A stretch of 23,759 nucleotides of DNA from Saccoglossus kowalevskii (GCF_000003605.2 NW_003118935.1:1-23759), one strand, 5' to 3'. Positions 10,220-21,015 are shown, counted from the stretch's first letter. The notes: a model not told the origin generated them from the sequence alone. Numbers and translations: made by a program.

Positions 10220-11015
10220 TATTAAATTAAATTTCAAAACTTTTAGGTATTTGAAAGACATTTTAAAATTTACAGCATTTATACGAAGTAGATGTATGAC
10301 AGATGTTGGTCAGTTCATGGTCTGTTGGGCAGAAATTGAATTGCCTTACAATATGTAGATGGCTACAAATACTCTTTGCACATCTTTCAGTTCCTTCACT
10401 TTAAGGTTGATGAAGTTCTTGTATATACTGTATATAAACTTGACACTTTTAAAGAAGATCTTCATTGCACTGCTAACTGTATTCAGATTCTACTGTAAAT
10501 ATTGCACTGACTAATGTAATGCTAAGTAGACTTTCTAATGCTGCATTGTCTAAATTTACAAAATTTAAATCCCCAGCCATTCATAAAAATGCTTTAAAAG
10601 AATTTATAGAATTATTGTCAAATAGACAATTTAGACATACAATTAAATAACTTATCTTTTGTTATTACTGAAGGGGGAGGGTAAATGCCAGACACATTTT
10701 ACCTATAACAAGAACTGTTCATTTTGTGTTTATTCACAACCAACATTTTCATGAAGAATAATTATTTTCAAAATTCAAGAACAGATATTCACTCCAGATA
10801 TTAATTTCTGTTATTGATTAAACGTGTAAAACAATCTTGTTGAGTAATGTTTCAATCCCACATTTTATTATTCACATTGCTGTGTGTGTAACATCAAAGG
10901 CAGATAAAGACAAGTTATTGTCAATGACACGTCCCCGTTCCGTTCATTTTTGAGTGACATATACATTCAAAGCAGCAACAATATGGATGCTGAACTGCAT
11001 TCAGTAATTAAAAAC

Positions 11016-11880
11016 AAAATAGCCACCAGTCAGCCATTTTCAACACAATCCAAAAAAAAAATTAAACTAAATTTGCCCACGCATGACTAAGATTCAGTTC
11101 CGGTATGGTGAAAATGTGCAATTTTTGTAAATTTTTGACCTTAAAAGGACTGGTCCAAATGCACAGACATATGTATGATATAATGTATGATGTGTATGTG
11201 AAGTTTGAACTTGATCTGTCCAGGCATGTCCGAGATATGGATCGAAAACTAAATTCTTTAAAACAAAATGGCCGCCAGTTGGCCATTTTGAACTTGATCC
11301 AAAGAAAAATTGGTATGCATCAAGCNNNNNNNNNNNNNNNNNNNNNNNNNNNNNNNNNNNNNNNNNNNNNNNNNNNNNNNNNNNNNNNNNNNNNNNNNNN
11401 NNNNNNNNNNNNNNNNNNNNNNNNNTTTGTGACATGATGTACCATGTGTGTGTGAAGTTTGAACTTGATCAATCCAGACATGTCTCGGATACGGATCCAG
11501 AACTGAATTCTTTAAAACAAAATGGCCGCCAGTCGGCCATTTTGAACTTGATCCGTAAAAAAAATGACGTGCACCAAGGTCCTATTATGTTTAATGTATG
11601 TACCAAATTTGAACAAAATCCATCCATGCATAACTGAGATCCGGGTCCGGAATGGTGAAAATGTGCGATTTTGATGCATTTTCGAGCTTAAAATGGCCGC
11701 TATTCAGCTATCGTTAATCGGATCATGAAAAAAGTGCATGTGCATATGTCCCATATAATGTGTGATGTATGAGTGAAGTTTGAACTTAATAGGTCCATGC
11801 ATGTTCGAGATACAGGTGATCACGGACGCACGGACGCACACAGGGCAAAACATAAGTCCAATGGGGACTAATAAGGGCTA
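11016..11880. repeat. Tandem array of hairpin-bearing units, broken by a gap
   Basis: Degenerate units of roughly 125 bp (sometimes about 170) each carry a short inverted repeat of the form AAAATGGC, about 8 bases, GCCATTTT. Clear copies are at 11016-11040, 11265-11289 and 11519-11543, with weaker ones near 11138 and 11690. Shared flanks include TTCTTTAAAACAAAATGGCC, GTGAAGTTTGAACTTGATC and GGTGAAAATGTGC. The array ends near a CACGGACG / CACGGACGCACA stretch at about 11820-11845. It looks like a dispersed repeat family; open frames across it are not convincing genes. Confidence 0.8.
11326..11425. other. Assembly gap of 100 N
   Basis: Exactly 100 consecutive N, a standard placeholder that usually means the true length is unknown. 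It falls inside the tandem array, the expected place for collapse. Any protein read through it is meaningless. Confidence 0.99.
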
Positions 11881-12208
11881 ACAATCCCATTGAGCTCATG
11901 CCACGCATGCTTGCATGGAATTTATAATTCTACATGAGATCTCATACCCATGTCAATCAAACCTGTTCTCATCATTAATTTTATTTAATGTGTCAAATAC
12001 AAACAATATTAAATACATTAGCCACATATCTAGATTATGTTCCATGGGTTAGGCTGGACCAACAAGTCTGAACTTTTCTGTTAAGTTTTCATCTCCAGGG
12101 TCAGTGGGCGACTGTGATTGGCTAATCTGAATATGCTAATTTTGGATGGATGACTATTGTTTTTCTCACACTCTATATTTGCCAGAGTTACAAATTATTC
12201 ATGATGTT

Positions 12209-12260
12209 GCAAATACATTTACTGGTACATAGTTGCAAATACATTTACTGGTACATAGTT
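12209..12260. repeat. 26-bp perfect tandem duplication
   Basis: Two identical adjacent copies (12209-12234 and 12235-12260) beginning GCAAATACATTTACTGGTAC. No role is evident. Confidence 0.95.
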
Positions 12261-13032
12261 GACATAAGACAAATTTACAGCAAGTTCATAAACTGTGGAG
12301 TGGAAGCCCAAGCCCACAAAACATAATCTGGCTAGCAGTATTTAATCTTGAGTTGGCATGGATACTAGAAATACCAAGATAAATCTTCCTGCAGACTCCT
12401 TAATATTTCTAAAAACTCTCACATGATTGTTTTATGGTATCTTTAGTACGTGTCACCTTCATCTCTCTACTCAACATGTCATTAATTATAAACAATTGTA
12501 ATTTCTTTTTACTTGTACATACTGATATGATACAGATGAAGGTATAAAAACATTTTAATGTAAATGAACATGTTATAATTAAAGATGAAATTGAATTACA
12601 ATTTTCATGTTGTGATCGAATATTATTAATCCAAACATTCAATGAGCCACGATGCCATCAGTAATTCACCAATAATCAATAACATTTACTCAATCAATAG
12701 CAATGATCTTCTAAACATTGTGCTATAATTGCAAGCTTAGCTTACAGCCTCCATACTGCTACATGTAGGTCTTTCCATGGTTTGGAAGAGATCACATATT
12801 TGTCCAGATGTTATGTTGCCTGCATCTATTTCAACATTCAAACACAAGGGCTCTAAACTGTCACACAAACTTACAGGATCCCCCTAAAAATACTGTACAA
12901 AGGACCTCAGATTCAACACACATATACCATATTTGCTCTGTAATAAGCACTCCCATAGAATCACATGTATGGACTAAATGTTTTTTTTTTTTAGTGTTTA
13001 AAGTACATCAAGCTGAAACAAACCTTTTTAAT

Positions 13033-13142
13033 ATGTCCTTTACATAAGCATGTCCTTTACATAAGCATGTCCTTTACATAAGCATGTCCTTTACATAAGC
13101 ATGTCCTTTACATAAGCATGTCCTTTACATAAGCATGTCCTT
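13033..13142. repeat. 17-bp minisatellite, six full copies plus a partial one
   Basis: The unit is ATGTCCTTTACATAAGC. Six full copies start every 17 bases from 13033, and an 8-base partial copy ends the array at 13142. The copies appear identical. Confidence 0.97.
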
Positions 13143-13552
13143 CTAATAGAGCAAATACAGAACTAAGACTCAAACCAGGATTTTATCGGATTGACTTAGT
13201 TCCTGCATTTTCTTTGATATTTGAGTCAAAATTAAAGTCTTTTCCTCGACCAAAGCGGATCTTATTCAACAGAGCGTAAGATGGTGACATCATTTCTACA
13301 AGACAATCACCCAATCTTATTCACAGTACATACAGTACATCATCTTGCTCTATCTTTATAAATATATTTATATTGTAATAAAGATAATAACAAACATCAA
13401 TAATTCAACTCCTTATAAGTTACTTTAATTATTGTAATAAAAACTACTGAAGAAGACATGAGTTATTGTCTCGTAACCTAGGTAACATTATAAATAAGTC
13501 AATGTGTCATCTGTACTGGGGCATGAAGTGTAAACATATAAAACGCTGCTAT

Positions 13553-13665
13553 CTATCTATCCAGACTATTAAAAGTTTCATCCAATAGCTTCCTGATCTC
13601 GTCACCACGGGAGAACGATCTCTTTACACATTCTTGTATTTGACTTTCAGATAAAGAGCTCCCAC
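13553..13665 (-). CDS. EXOSC8: EXOSC8 last coding exon
   Basis: Begins after the acceptor TTTCATATCAG with GT, which completes the Gly codon from the previous exon. Encodes the C-terminal helix and ends FNSLDR then TAG (13555-13553). Confidence 0.93.
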
Positions 13666-16600
13666 CTGATATGAAAACAAAATATGAGGATTAGTCATGC
13701 TTCGAATATAGATGTAACACTAGAATGCATTTGTGAGCAAATCTCAACAAATACGCCTCAGGAAAACAGTTATTACTGTATAAAAGCTATTGAAGTAGGA
13801 TTTGTTTGTCCTTCTAGTTGTGCCTATATGTGAAAGACATTACAGGTATGCTACACTAGAGATTTAAAACAATTGCTAGGTTACATGTATGAAGGTGATT
13901 GCCACCTTTCCAGAATAGAATTGAATTAAATATTTAACACTGGCCCGACTATAGCTGGGGTGCCACCCTATTATTGGAAACGTTGTCAATATATTCTACA
14001 CAATGCCTGAGCTGACAGATAAAACAACAACAGCTCAGCTGACAGATATAACGACAACCGCTCAGCTGACAGATATAACGACAACCGCTCAGCTGACAGA
14101 TATAACGACAACCGCTCAGCTGACAGATATAACGACAACCGCTCAGCTGACAGATATAACGACAACTGCTCAGCTGACAGATATAACGACAACAGCTCAG
14201 CTGACAGATATAACGACAACCGCTCAGCTGACAGATATAACGACAACTGCTCAGCTGACAGATATAACGACAACAGCTCAGCTGACAGATATAACGACAA
14301 CAGCTCAGCTGACAGATATAACGACAACGCTCAGCTGACAGATATAACGACAACCGCTCAGCTGACAGATATAACAACCGCTCAGCTGATAGATATAACA
14401 ACAACCGCTCAGCTGATAGATATAACAACAACCGCTCAGCTGACATATATAACGACAACTGCTCAGCTGACAGATGAAACGACAACAGCTCAGCTGACAG
14501 ATAAAACGACAACCACTCAGCTGATAGATAAAACGACAACCGCTCAGCTGAAAGATATAACAACCGCTCAGCTGAAAGATATAACAATCGCTCAGCTTAC
14601 AGATACGACAACCGCTCAGCTGACATATATAACGACAACTGCTTAGCTGACAGATATAACAACCGCTCAGCTGAAAGATATAACAACAACCGCTCAGCTA
14701 GATATAACGACAACCGCTCAGCTACAGATATAACAACAACTGCTTAGCTGACAGATATAACAACAACCGCTCAGCTGACAGATAACAACCGCTCAGCTGA
14801 CAGATATAACGACAACTGCTCAGCTGATAGATATAACGACAACTGCTCAGCTGACAGATATAACGACAACTGCTCAGCTGACAGATATAACGACGATCTC
14901 TCAGCTGACAGATGTACACGTTGGTGAGTGGTTGTTAACAGTCACAGGACTGCCATAAAATTGTTGACACAACTCATTTCGCAATTTTAAGAGACATAAT
15001 ATTCCCTCTAATCTGGTACATGGTGCACGAAGGTTGTTTACCCTGAATACCCTGAGTGCTGATCGTTTATACGTAGGATATCATGAACACTCAAATGTAC
15101 TCAAGATGAAATGGTACAACATCTATTTGTATTATTAATATTTAATTTCAATATTTTTGAAAGTGAAATTTGCAAAATTAATGTAAACTTACAATAGTAC
15201 TCATTGGTTCACTGGTAAATCCATGTATGGTCAAAAGAGTGAAATTATTATATATTTAAATTATATGTATTTGTGAAAATAAATGACTTTACTGTAGTAG
15301 TAACATGTTATATTGTTTGTATGAATCTGATATCCGTCTACGGTAGTAAGCTACATACCTGGTTTGTGCAGAGCACAGAGTTCACCACACTCATTTGTCA
15401 CCACGGTAACAACACCCGTTGCTAGGTTCTCTTCTTCATTTGTTGGATCAGCTATGAGAATGGAACTAAAAAAATAGACTTTGTTACTTTGTACTAAAAA
15501 TCAAAAACAACTGTTAGCAGGTAACCATGACAGCCAATATTGCATTTACCATTCCATACCACACATATAACTTATTTTTTATAACATATTGGGTAAATTT
15601 GAATGTGATCAGTGGCCATGTACAAAATATGAATGTTCATGAGAAAGCAAACATAGCATTTTAAAGCGGTTCAAAGATTAGCGTTAAAATATTGTTTTGT
15701 CGGCATGATGAGTGATTGATAGGCGGTAGTTACATCTTGCCAACATGCAAGTGCTTGATTTATGGATACAATGTTGCAGAGGCAAGTGTCTGTTCCTGAT
15801 TGGGCGGAAGTTGATATGGTTCACTGATTGTTCCACCTGTTATTTAGTGTGCGTTCCTGAAGGAAGGGAACGGATCCATACTTAGCCTTTAGCGGGTTTT
15901 TCCAGTGAGCACAATCGCATAGCAGGTGATTTAATTAGGGTTTTTACACCGTATTATGTTCTTCCTTTTTTTGATAACATGTACTGACTACATGTTTCTA
16001 TTATTACATTCACCTGATATGTACTTATAATTTGTACAATAATCTCCACAATAAAGTAGTGAGCTAACATTCTGTTTTTAGTTTTGTGTGCTTTATTGTA
16101 CTGTAAAATACTTTTTTTTCCTGAAAAGAGATTTTAGCTGTCTTTGTTGAATTTTTTTTCAAAATCAAATGTAACATATAATATAAAAATAAAGTCCATA
16201 TGGAAATAAAGTACAGAAAAAGAAAGTGTACAGCTAGCTCTTTAGACATTCTGAAATCATGTTGGGAACTATCAGACTGATCTCAGAGAACGAGACCCTC
16301 TGGGGTCGAAAAAATCGAATGCACAGAATTATAAATGAACCAACTTAAGGATTTAAAACCTTCGGCAAAATAAATAATAGCTACAATATTTTGTAATAAA
16401 TACTAAGCTACATGTACATAAGTAGCATGTCTTATTGTTTGAATCTAGAACAGAGAAACCAGATAAGATAGTTTTACTCTATTCAATCTAATAAATAAAA
16501 GCAACAAAATCATCTCGTTTTTTTTTTTTTTTTTTTTTTTTTTAAAGTAATACAAAATTATTGATTTAAACACAAGTTACCTTTTTGTTACCCAATTTAA

Positions 16601-19600
16601 TATTTTCGAGAAAAAAAAATGTCTGAATTTATGTTGAAACATTATTTTGTAATAAATTAACTATGCCCGGCACAGTCCTTGTGGCTAACATTACCATCAA
16701 TGAGTTTGATAATGAGATTACACATGTGCAAGGTTGGTTCCAGACATTTTAAAAACCATAATAATGCCAGTGGCGATCATTGATTGGATAACAAACTGAC
16801 TGCATGTGCATAATTATACCAAAGTACAAATGTTGAAGTGTTGCTCTAAGCATGTATGAAATATTACGTACGAAAGTGCATTCTTCAAGAACGCAAGAAA
16901 GAAAATGTGTAAATCTAAATCTGTAGAAAATTGGTCAATGCGTTTTCAAACAAGTGACTGTAGACCACAATCTTTGTTAGACCGGGGAGTGAGAGCATCA
17001 AAATTTAAATAAACAGAATCATTTCAGGGAAAATCATTATGCAGTGCACAATAGAAAAATAATTCTCATTTCAATATTATATAATAAGTTTTAAATTCAA
17101 ATGTTTGAAGAACATATAATATCAGTTAATTCACAAACACTTACAAGGTTATCTCTCATTGGTTAAAACAACGACCTATTCTGGATACAAGAAACATGTT
17201 TCAAACTTGTTATGAAGCCTGTACACATATGCTGTCAGATGTACGTCCAGTTTTTGTATATACCGGTATTGATTCAAAATGGCCCACTGGTGGTCTTTTT
17301 TTTTTCAAACAATGCACCCGAATGTACCTTTTTTCATGAATTGTTTAGGCTAATTTGTTTCAAACATGATATGATGGTTTTATATGTTGAGTGCTTCATG
17401 GATGTCCTGTTTTATTTTGCATTTTAATTCAAAATGGCTGACTGTTGGCCATTTTTGTTTCATGGTTTTGCATAGTGATTTCTCAGAAATGCTTTGATCA
17501 ATTTGGTTTAAAATTGATACAATAACAGATCATAATAGTTGACTTATGATTTTTTTAATCGGTTAATATTTTATCGAATTGCAGTCATTTAAGTCATTAA
17601 AAATGTTAAAAAATCATAATTTCATTGCTTCAAAATTTTTTTCTGAAATGAAAACATGTTTTCAAATTTGGTATGCTGTTTGAACATATACTGAGTTATT
17701 GACAAGCTGATTTAAAAAAAATTTTTTTATATATTTCAGTTCAATATGGCTGACGGGTGGCCATACTTGGCTTGTTAATCTGGATTCTGTGAGTAAAAGC
17801 ATGAAATGAAGCCACATGGTAAAAGTTTAGGAAATCTGGCAATATGCTTTTAATGGTAACTACCTTAAAGAAATGTATAATCCTCAGAAGTGTTTGGTTT
17901 ATTTTAGATTTAGATAAGTTTTTTGGTTCAGACCAGCTTGATGTAGTTTACGGTCGCCAAACATAATACAGTATTAGATGTACACATGTGAGTTATATTC
18001 TAATACCGTCTTATTTTATGCCTGTAAGCCATGACTATACAGTAAACACCAGAGACATTATTATAAGGATAATATTGCTTACAAGTGTAAACGAAATACA
18101 AAGTGACGAGTGAAGATTCTCATTCCTGTGAATTACACCTAGTATTAATCACAGCGGTTTAGATTAAGTCTAAGCAGGAAACGATTACACCATGCATAAC
18201 CTTCACGCTGTGAACCTGTCTCATCTACACAATTAGTTATTCACTAAGTGCAGTCTCAGCAATGAATCTGAACTTGTAATTAACAAAAGGGATATTTTAT
18301 TGATCATAAAGTTAATACAAAGGGGTCAAGTGGCATGGAACTGTAGCGTTGAAGTCAGAAAACGATAATTCTCCCTAATTTAATGAACTAAGAAGCAGTA
18401 ATTGGATTGATTTTCATATGTACTGTCAATTTCACACACTCAAGTATTGTATAATAATGAGACACATACTTATCAAAGATAGCAAATGATGTTGACACTG
18501 GCAGTGATTGAACCGTCATTGTAGATGAAGTTGAGGATGTTAATTTCGGCTTAGCGGTCTCTTCATCTACCTCTATAGAGGGCAGTGCAACTACAAAAAT
18601 AACATAAGAAATAATATGACTTTCGTTGCGTATTGGAAGTTATTTTCACGAGAGATGCGATGTATCCTGCATCCATAAAGTACAGCAGAATACACCGCAT
18701 CTCGAGTTGCAAATTGGAAAAGCAAATTTAAAAACCAAGAAAGTTTGTGGAAAATTGGTTTTCCTATCAGCATGATTTAATTTCATTTTCGTTTTAAAAT
18801 TGTCATTAAAATTTGTCTTTTTGATTGACTAATTACTTTGCAATTATTTCATTTGTGACTTATTAATTCGTTACCAAATGATATTTTGTGATCAAATAAT
18901 TAATTACTGTATGATATTTTGTGATCCAATTATTAATACTTGTATGTATTTTACATAATGATAATTATTGATTGAATAAAACATACTGATATTTTGCATG
19001 TCAAATTAAAAATTCATACAGGTTTTGAGGGTTAAAACTATTTAATATTTATTACAGTCAAACCTATGTTTAGTGACAACCTGCTCATAATGATCATCTT
19101 AGGGAGTCTTAATGCAATGTACAAACTGGTTATGACCTGTTCACCTGGAAGTTATCGGGTTGCTCTTTGCTCTGAATTACAGCCAGACGTGATGATTAGA
19201 TAATTTGCATGTTCGTTATTCTTGCTTCAATAGGCAGAATAGTGTGCACATTTTCAGAGGTTGGTATGAGTTAGTTGAAAGATGATAGCAGTTTTATTTC
19301 AGGGGAATTTTGATGTTGTTCGTTGGACACATTGATATTTGGTGTACTGCCACTCTGTGTGTTTGGAACGTACGAAATCTGTCCTAACTTCTGGTTTGCT
19401 GACCTCAAGTCACACAATATACACAAGCACACAAACGATGAATGAGCAACCGCTATCAATTCGGGAATCGATAACAGTCTTTTTTGACAACAGTTGATTT
19501 CCTTATAACCTTATAAGTCCAATACACCACAATTTAGCCGTGAAAAGCATTATTTCAAATATATGCATGCATATTTAAAGATGCAATATGGACAAAAACA

Positions 19601-21015
19601 TATATTTTTCAATATCATTATTCAATAAACTATACTATGATTAATCATGAAATAAAAATGTTGCATTTGCAGGATGCATAGAAGCATTCATTAGCTAAAA
19701 AATCAAAACTACAAATACACATGTGAAATAATTATTATTGTACATACCAAAACACCTGGTGCACATGCTTAGTACAATTTGTCCTTGTTTCATTGAACAA
19801 AAACTAAGATGCATGCTTTACGAACAGCGTTTTCAGTTTTTTGATAATTTGTAGTCCAATGTATTGTTCAACATACAATATCAAACAATATTACTAAATT
19901 AAAATTACATGTTCTTGTTCATATTAAATTAGTAAACAATTGCCACAGAATTCCTGAGATTAATAAATGACTACTTTCTGTGTTTCACCACAATGCTGGA
20001 TACCTGGTACTACATGTATTTATCAGCAGGGTAAACCACACCTGTCTCACAATGCTGGATACCTGGTACTACATGTATTTATCAGCAGGGTAAACCACAC
20101 CTGTCTCACAATGCTGGATACCTGGTACTACATGTATTTATCAGCAGGGTAAACCACACCTGTCTCACAATGCTGGATACCTGGTACTACATGTATTTAT
20201 CAGCAGGGTAAACCACACCTGTCTCACAATGCTGGATACCTGGTACTACATGTATTTATCAGCAGGGTAAACCACACCTGTCTCACAATGCTGGATACCT
20301 GGTACTACATGTATTTATCAGCAAGGTAAACCACACCTGTCTCACAATGCTGGATACCTGGTACTACATGTATTTATCAGCAGGGTAAACCACACCTGTC
20401 TCACAATGCTGGATACCTGGTACTACATGTATTTATCAGCAGGGTAAACCACACCTGTCTCACAATGCTGGATACCTGGTACTACATGTATTTATCAGCA
20501 GGGTAAACCACACCTGTCTCACAATGCTGGATACCTGGTACTACATGTATTTATCAGCAGGGTAAACCACACCTGTCTCACAATGCTGGATACCTGGTAC
20601 TACATGTATTTATCAGCAGGGTAAACCACACCTGTCTCACAATGCTGTATACCTGGTACTACATGTATTTATCAGCAGGGTAAACCACACCTGTCTCACA
20701 ATGGTCTAAACCCATTAATAACTGTTGTGAGGTTTCTCAAGAGGATAATGTACTGGCAATGAACTCACCAAAAATCGTGAGAAGGTGAAACCACATTTGG
20801 CGTTGCCCCAATTTGATCTTTTCTACCTGTCTGTACTGCACTGTGATTACACAAGTTTTATTTTAAGTAATATTTTGCAATCAAATGCTATATATAGAAG
20901 ATGGATATTGATACTCACCATTGCGTAGTGCCGCTAATAGTGAAATGATACAGGCATCAATGACGTTACCATCATAGTCTAAGCACATCATATCACAATA
21001 TAGAACCCATACAAT
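13553..21015 (-). CDS. EXOSC8: Exosome complex subunit EXOSC8 (Rrp43), C-terminal half, 3' four exons
   Basis: EXOSC8 is one of six RNase PH-like subunits forming the catalytically inactive ring of the RNA exosome, which guides RNA to the attached nucleases in nucleus and cytoplasm. Four exons on the minus strand (20919-21015, 18470-18590, 15359-15465, 13553-13665) all have AG and GT borders, and the split codons join cleanly (GTT, AAT, GGT) into 145 residues ending at TAG. Marks are [20 protein letters not shown] and SLLAALRN, then [31 protein letters not shown], and a C-terminal helix ECVKRSF...[13 protein letters not shown]. This corresponds to the second half of the RNase PH fold, and the length fits the C-terminal half of animal EXOSC8 proteins of about 276 residues. 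The first exon here starts in phase 0 after TTTTTTAG, so upstream exons must exist; none was recognised up to 23759. The stop codon lies in a short GATA-type repeat (13549-13561). Confidence 0.95.
13666..15358 (-). other. EXOSC8 last intron, mostly minisatellite
   Basis: Donor GTATGTAG at its 5' end and acceptor TATCAG at its 3' end, on the minus strand. Over half of the 1.7 kb is the 27-bp minisatellite at 14005-14913. The rest is AT-rich with nothing recognised. Confidence 0.8.
14005..14913. repeat. 27-bp minisatellite, about 35 copies, each with an E-box core
   Basis: The consensus unit contains GCTCAGCTGACAGATATAAC followed by GACAACC. The left part (to about 14330) is almost perfectly periodic; further right, units of 21 to 27 bases appear with substitutions such as GATAGAT and single lost codon-sized pieces. 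Most copies hold the palindrome TCAGCTGA, a CAGCTG E-box. Because 27 is divisible by 3, several frames stay open and give repeated peptides (TDITTTAQL on +, LYLSAERLS on -), which are artefacts of an intronic array. Confidence 0.97.
15359..15465 (-). CDS. EXOSC8: EXOSC8 coding exon, third from last intact part (ADPTNEEE)
   Basis: Follows the acceptor TTTTTTAG. The first T completes AAT (Asn); the exon then reads [17 protein letters not shown] and on to ELCALHKP, ending with G before GTATGTAG. The ADPT-EEE-LATG stretch is a hallmark of EXOSC8 proteins. Confidence 0.95.
16518..16543. repeat. Poly(T) tract of 26 bases
   Basis: On the EXOSC8 sense strand this is poly(A). It could be the tail of an old retroposed sequence, but no body is recognised beside it. 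Confidence 0.95.
17160..17770. repeat. Second set of hairpin-bearing repeats
   Basis: Three copies of the same type of short inverted repeat as in the 11-kb array: 17276-17298, 17431-17455 (AAAATGGCTGACTGTTGGCC then ATTTT) and 17743-17767. Flanking similarity is seen between ACATGTTTCAAACTTGTTATG near 17195 and ACATGTTTTCAAATTTGGTA near 17654. Units are more diverged than at 11 kb and could belong to the same superfamily. Confidence 0.5.
18470..18590 (-). CDS. EXOSC8: EXOSC8 coding exon with Ser/Thr-rich insert
   Basis: Follows TTTTTGTAG; TT completes the Val codon. It reads [15 protein letters not shown], then a Ser/Thr-rich stretch [12 protein letters not shown], then [12 protein letters not shown], and ends with AA before GTATGTG. 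Both ends are conserved EXOSC8 sequence; the middle is not. Confidence 0.93.
18652..18703 (-). other. Hairpin with 14-bp stem just upstream of an EXOSC8 acceptor
   Basis: Arms GAGATGCGATGTAT (18652-18665) and ATACACCGCATCTC (18690-18703) pair over 14 positions with one mismatch around a 24-base loop. In the EXOSC8 transcript the structure would sit about 60 bases before the 18590 acceptor. The stem is too short for a typical microRNA precursor. Confidence 0.5.
19053..19165. mobile_element. Possible Tc1/mariner-type MITE end (fragment)
   Basis: TACAGTCAAACCTATGTTTA begins at 19053, followed by degenerate GTGACAACCTG / ATGATCATC / TTATGACCTGTTCACC motifs. This resembles the CAGTCAAACC ends of short TA-targeted elements common in invertebrates. 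No matching right end was found, so it may be a truncated copy or chance. Confidence 0.3.
19991..20698. repeat. 59-bp minisatellite, 12 nearly identical copies
   Basis: Copies start every 59 bases from 19991 to 20640 and the array ends at 20698. The unit contains CAATGCTGGATACCTGGTAC, the palindrome TACATGTA, and GGTAAACCACACCTGTCTCA. Only two substitutions were seen across 708 bases: A for G in CAGCAGG of the sixth copy and T for G in CTGGATA of the last. Such uniformity means recent expansion or ongoing homogenisation. There are no spacers between units, so it is not a CRISPR-like array. Confidence 0.98.
20919..21015 (-). CDS. EXOSC8: EXOSC8 most 5' exon in the window (WVLYCD)
   Basis: Acceptor TTTTTTAG at 21017-21016, then ATT GTA TGG in phase 0. 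It encodes [20 protein letters not shown] followed by [12 protein letters not shown], and ends with G before GTGAGT. This block is one of the best conserved in EXOSC8. Confidence 0.96.

Larger units (their letters stand above)
8966..13552. other. Convergent intergenic region between KLHL and EXOSC8
   Basis: No gene was recognised in these 4.6 kb. The region holds two MITEs (9603-9782 and 10135-10219), the hairpin-unit array with the assembly gap (11016-11880), a 26-bp duplication (12209-12260) and a 17-bp minisatellite (13033-13142). The 3' UTRs of both flanking genes must start here, from opposite ends. An ATTAAA hexamer on the minus strand at 13424-13429, about 125 bases after the EXOSC8 stop, is a possible polyadenylation signal for that gene. 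Confidence 0.6.
15466..18469 (-). other. EXOSC8 intron (3.0 kb)
   Basis: Donor GTATGTGTC and acceptor TTTTTTAG on the minus strand. It contains a 26-base poly(T) (16518-16543) and a set of hairpin-bearing repeats (17160-17770). The open frames at 16064-16249 and 17212-17427 are AT-driven and show no homology I recognise. No RNA gene was identified. Confidence 0.75.
18591..20918 (-). other. EXOSC8 intron (2.3 kb)
   Basis: Donor GTGAGTATC and acceptor TTTTTGTAG on the minus strand. It contains the 59-bp minisatellite (19991-20698), a possible transposon end (19053-19165) and a 14-bp hairpin close to the acceptor (18652-18703). The remaining DNA is AT-rich with no gene. Confidence 0.8.

Noticed and set aside
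11094-11435. Open frames spanning the N gap on both strands
   Set aside because: They read through 100 undefined bases within a repeat array.
13949-14587. Minus-strand 212-codon repetitive frame and similar frames on both strands (for example TDITTTAQL repeats)
   Set aside because: The 27-bp unit is divisible by 3, so open frames arise by chance; the array is inside an EXOSC8 intron and its right part has unit-length changes that break the frame.
19991-20698. CRISPR-like array
   Set aside because: Units are directly adjacent with no variable spacers, and the context is a spliced animal gene.
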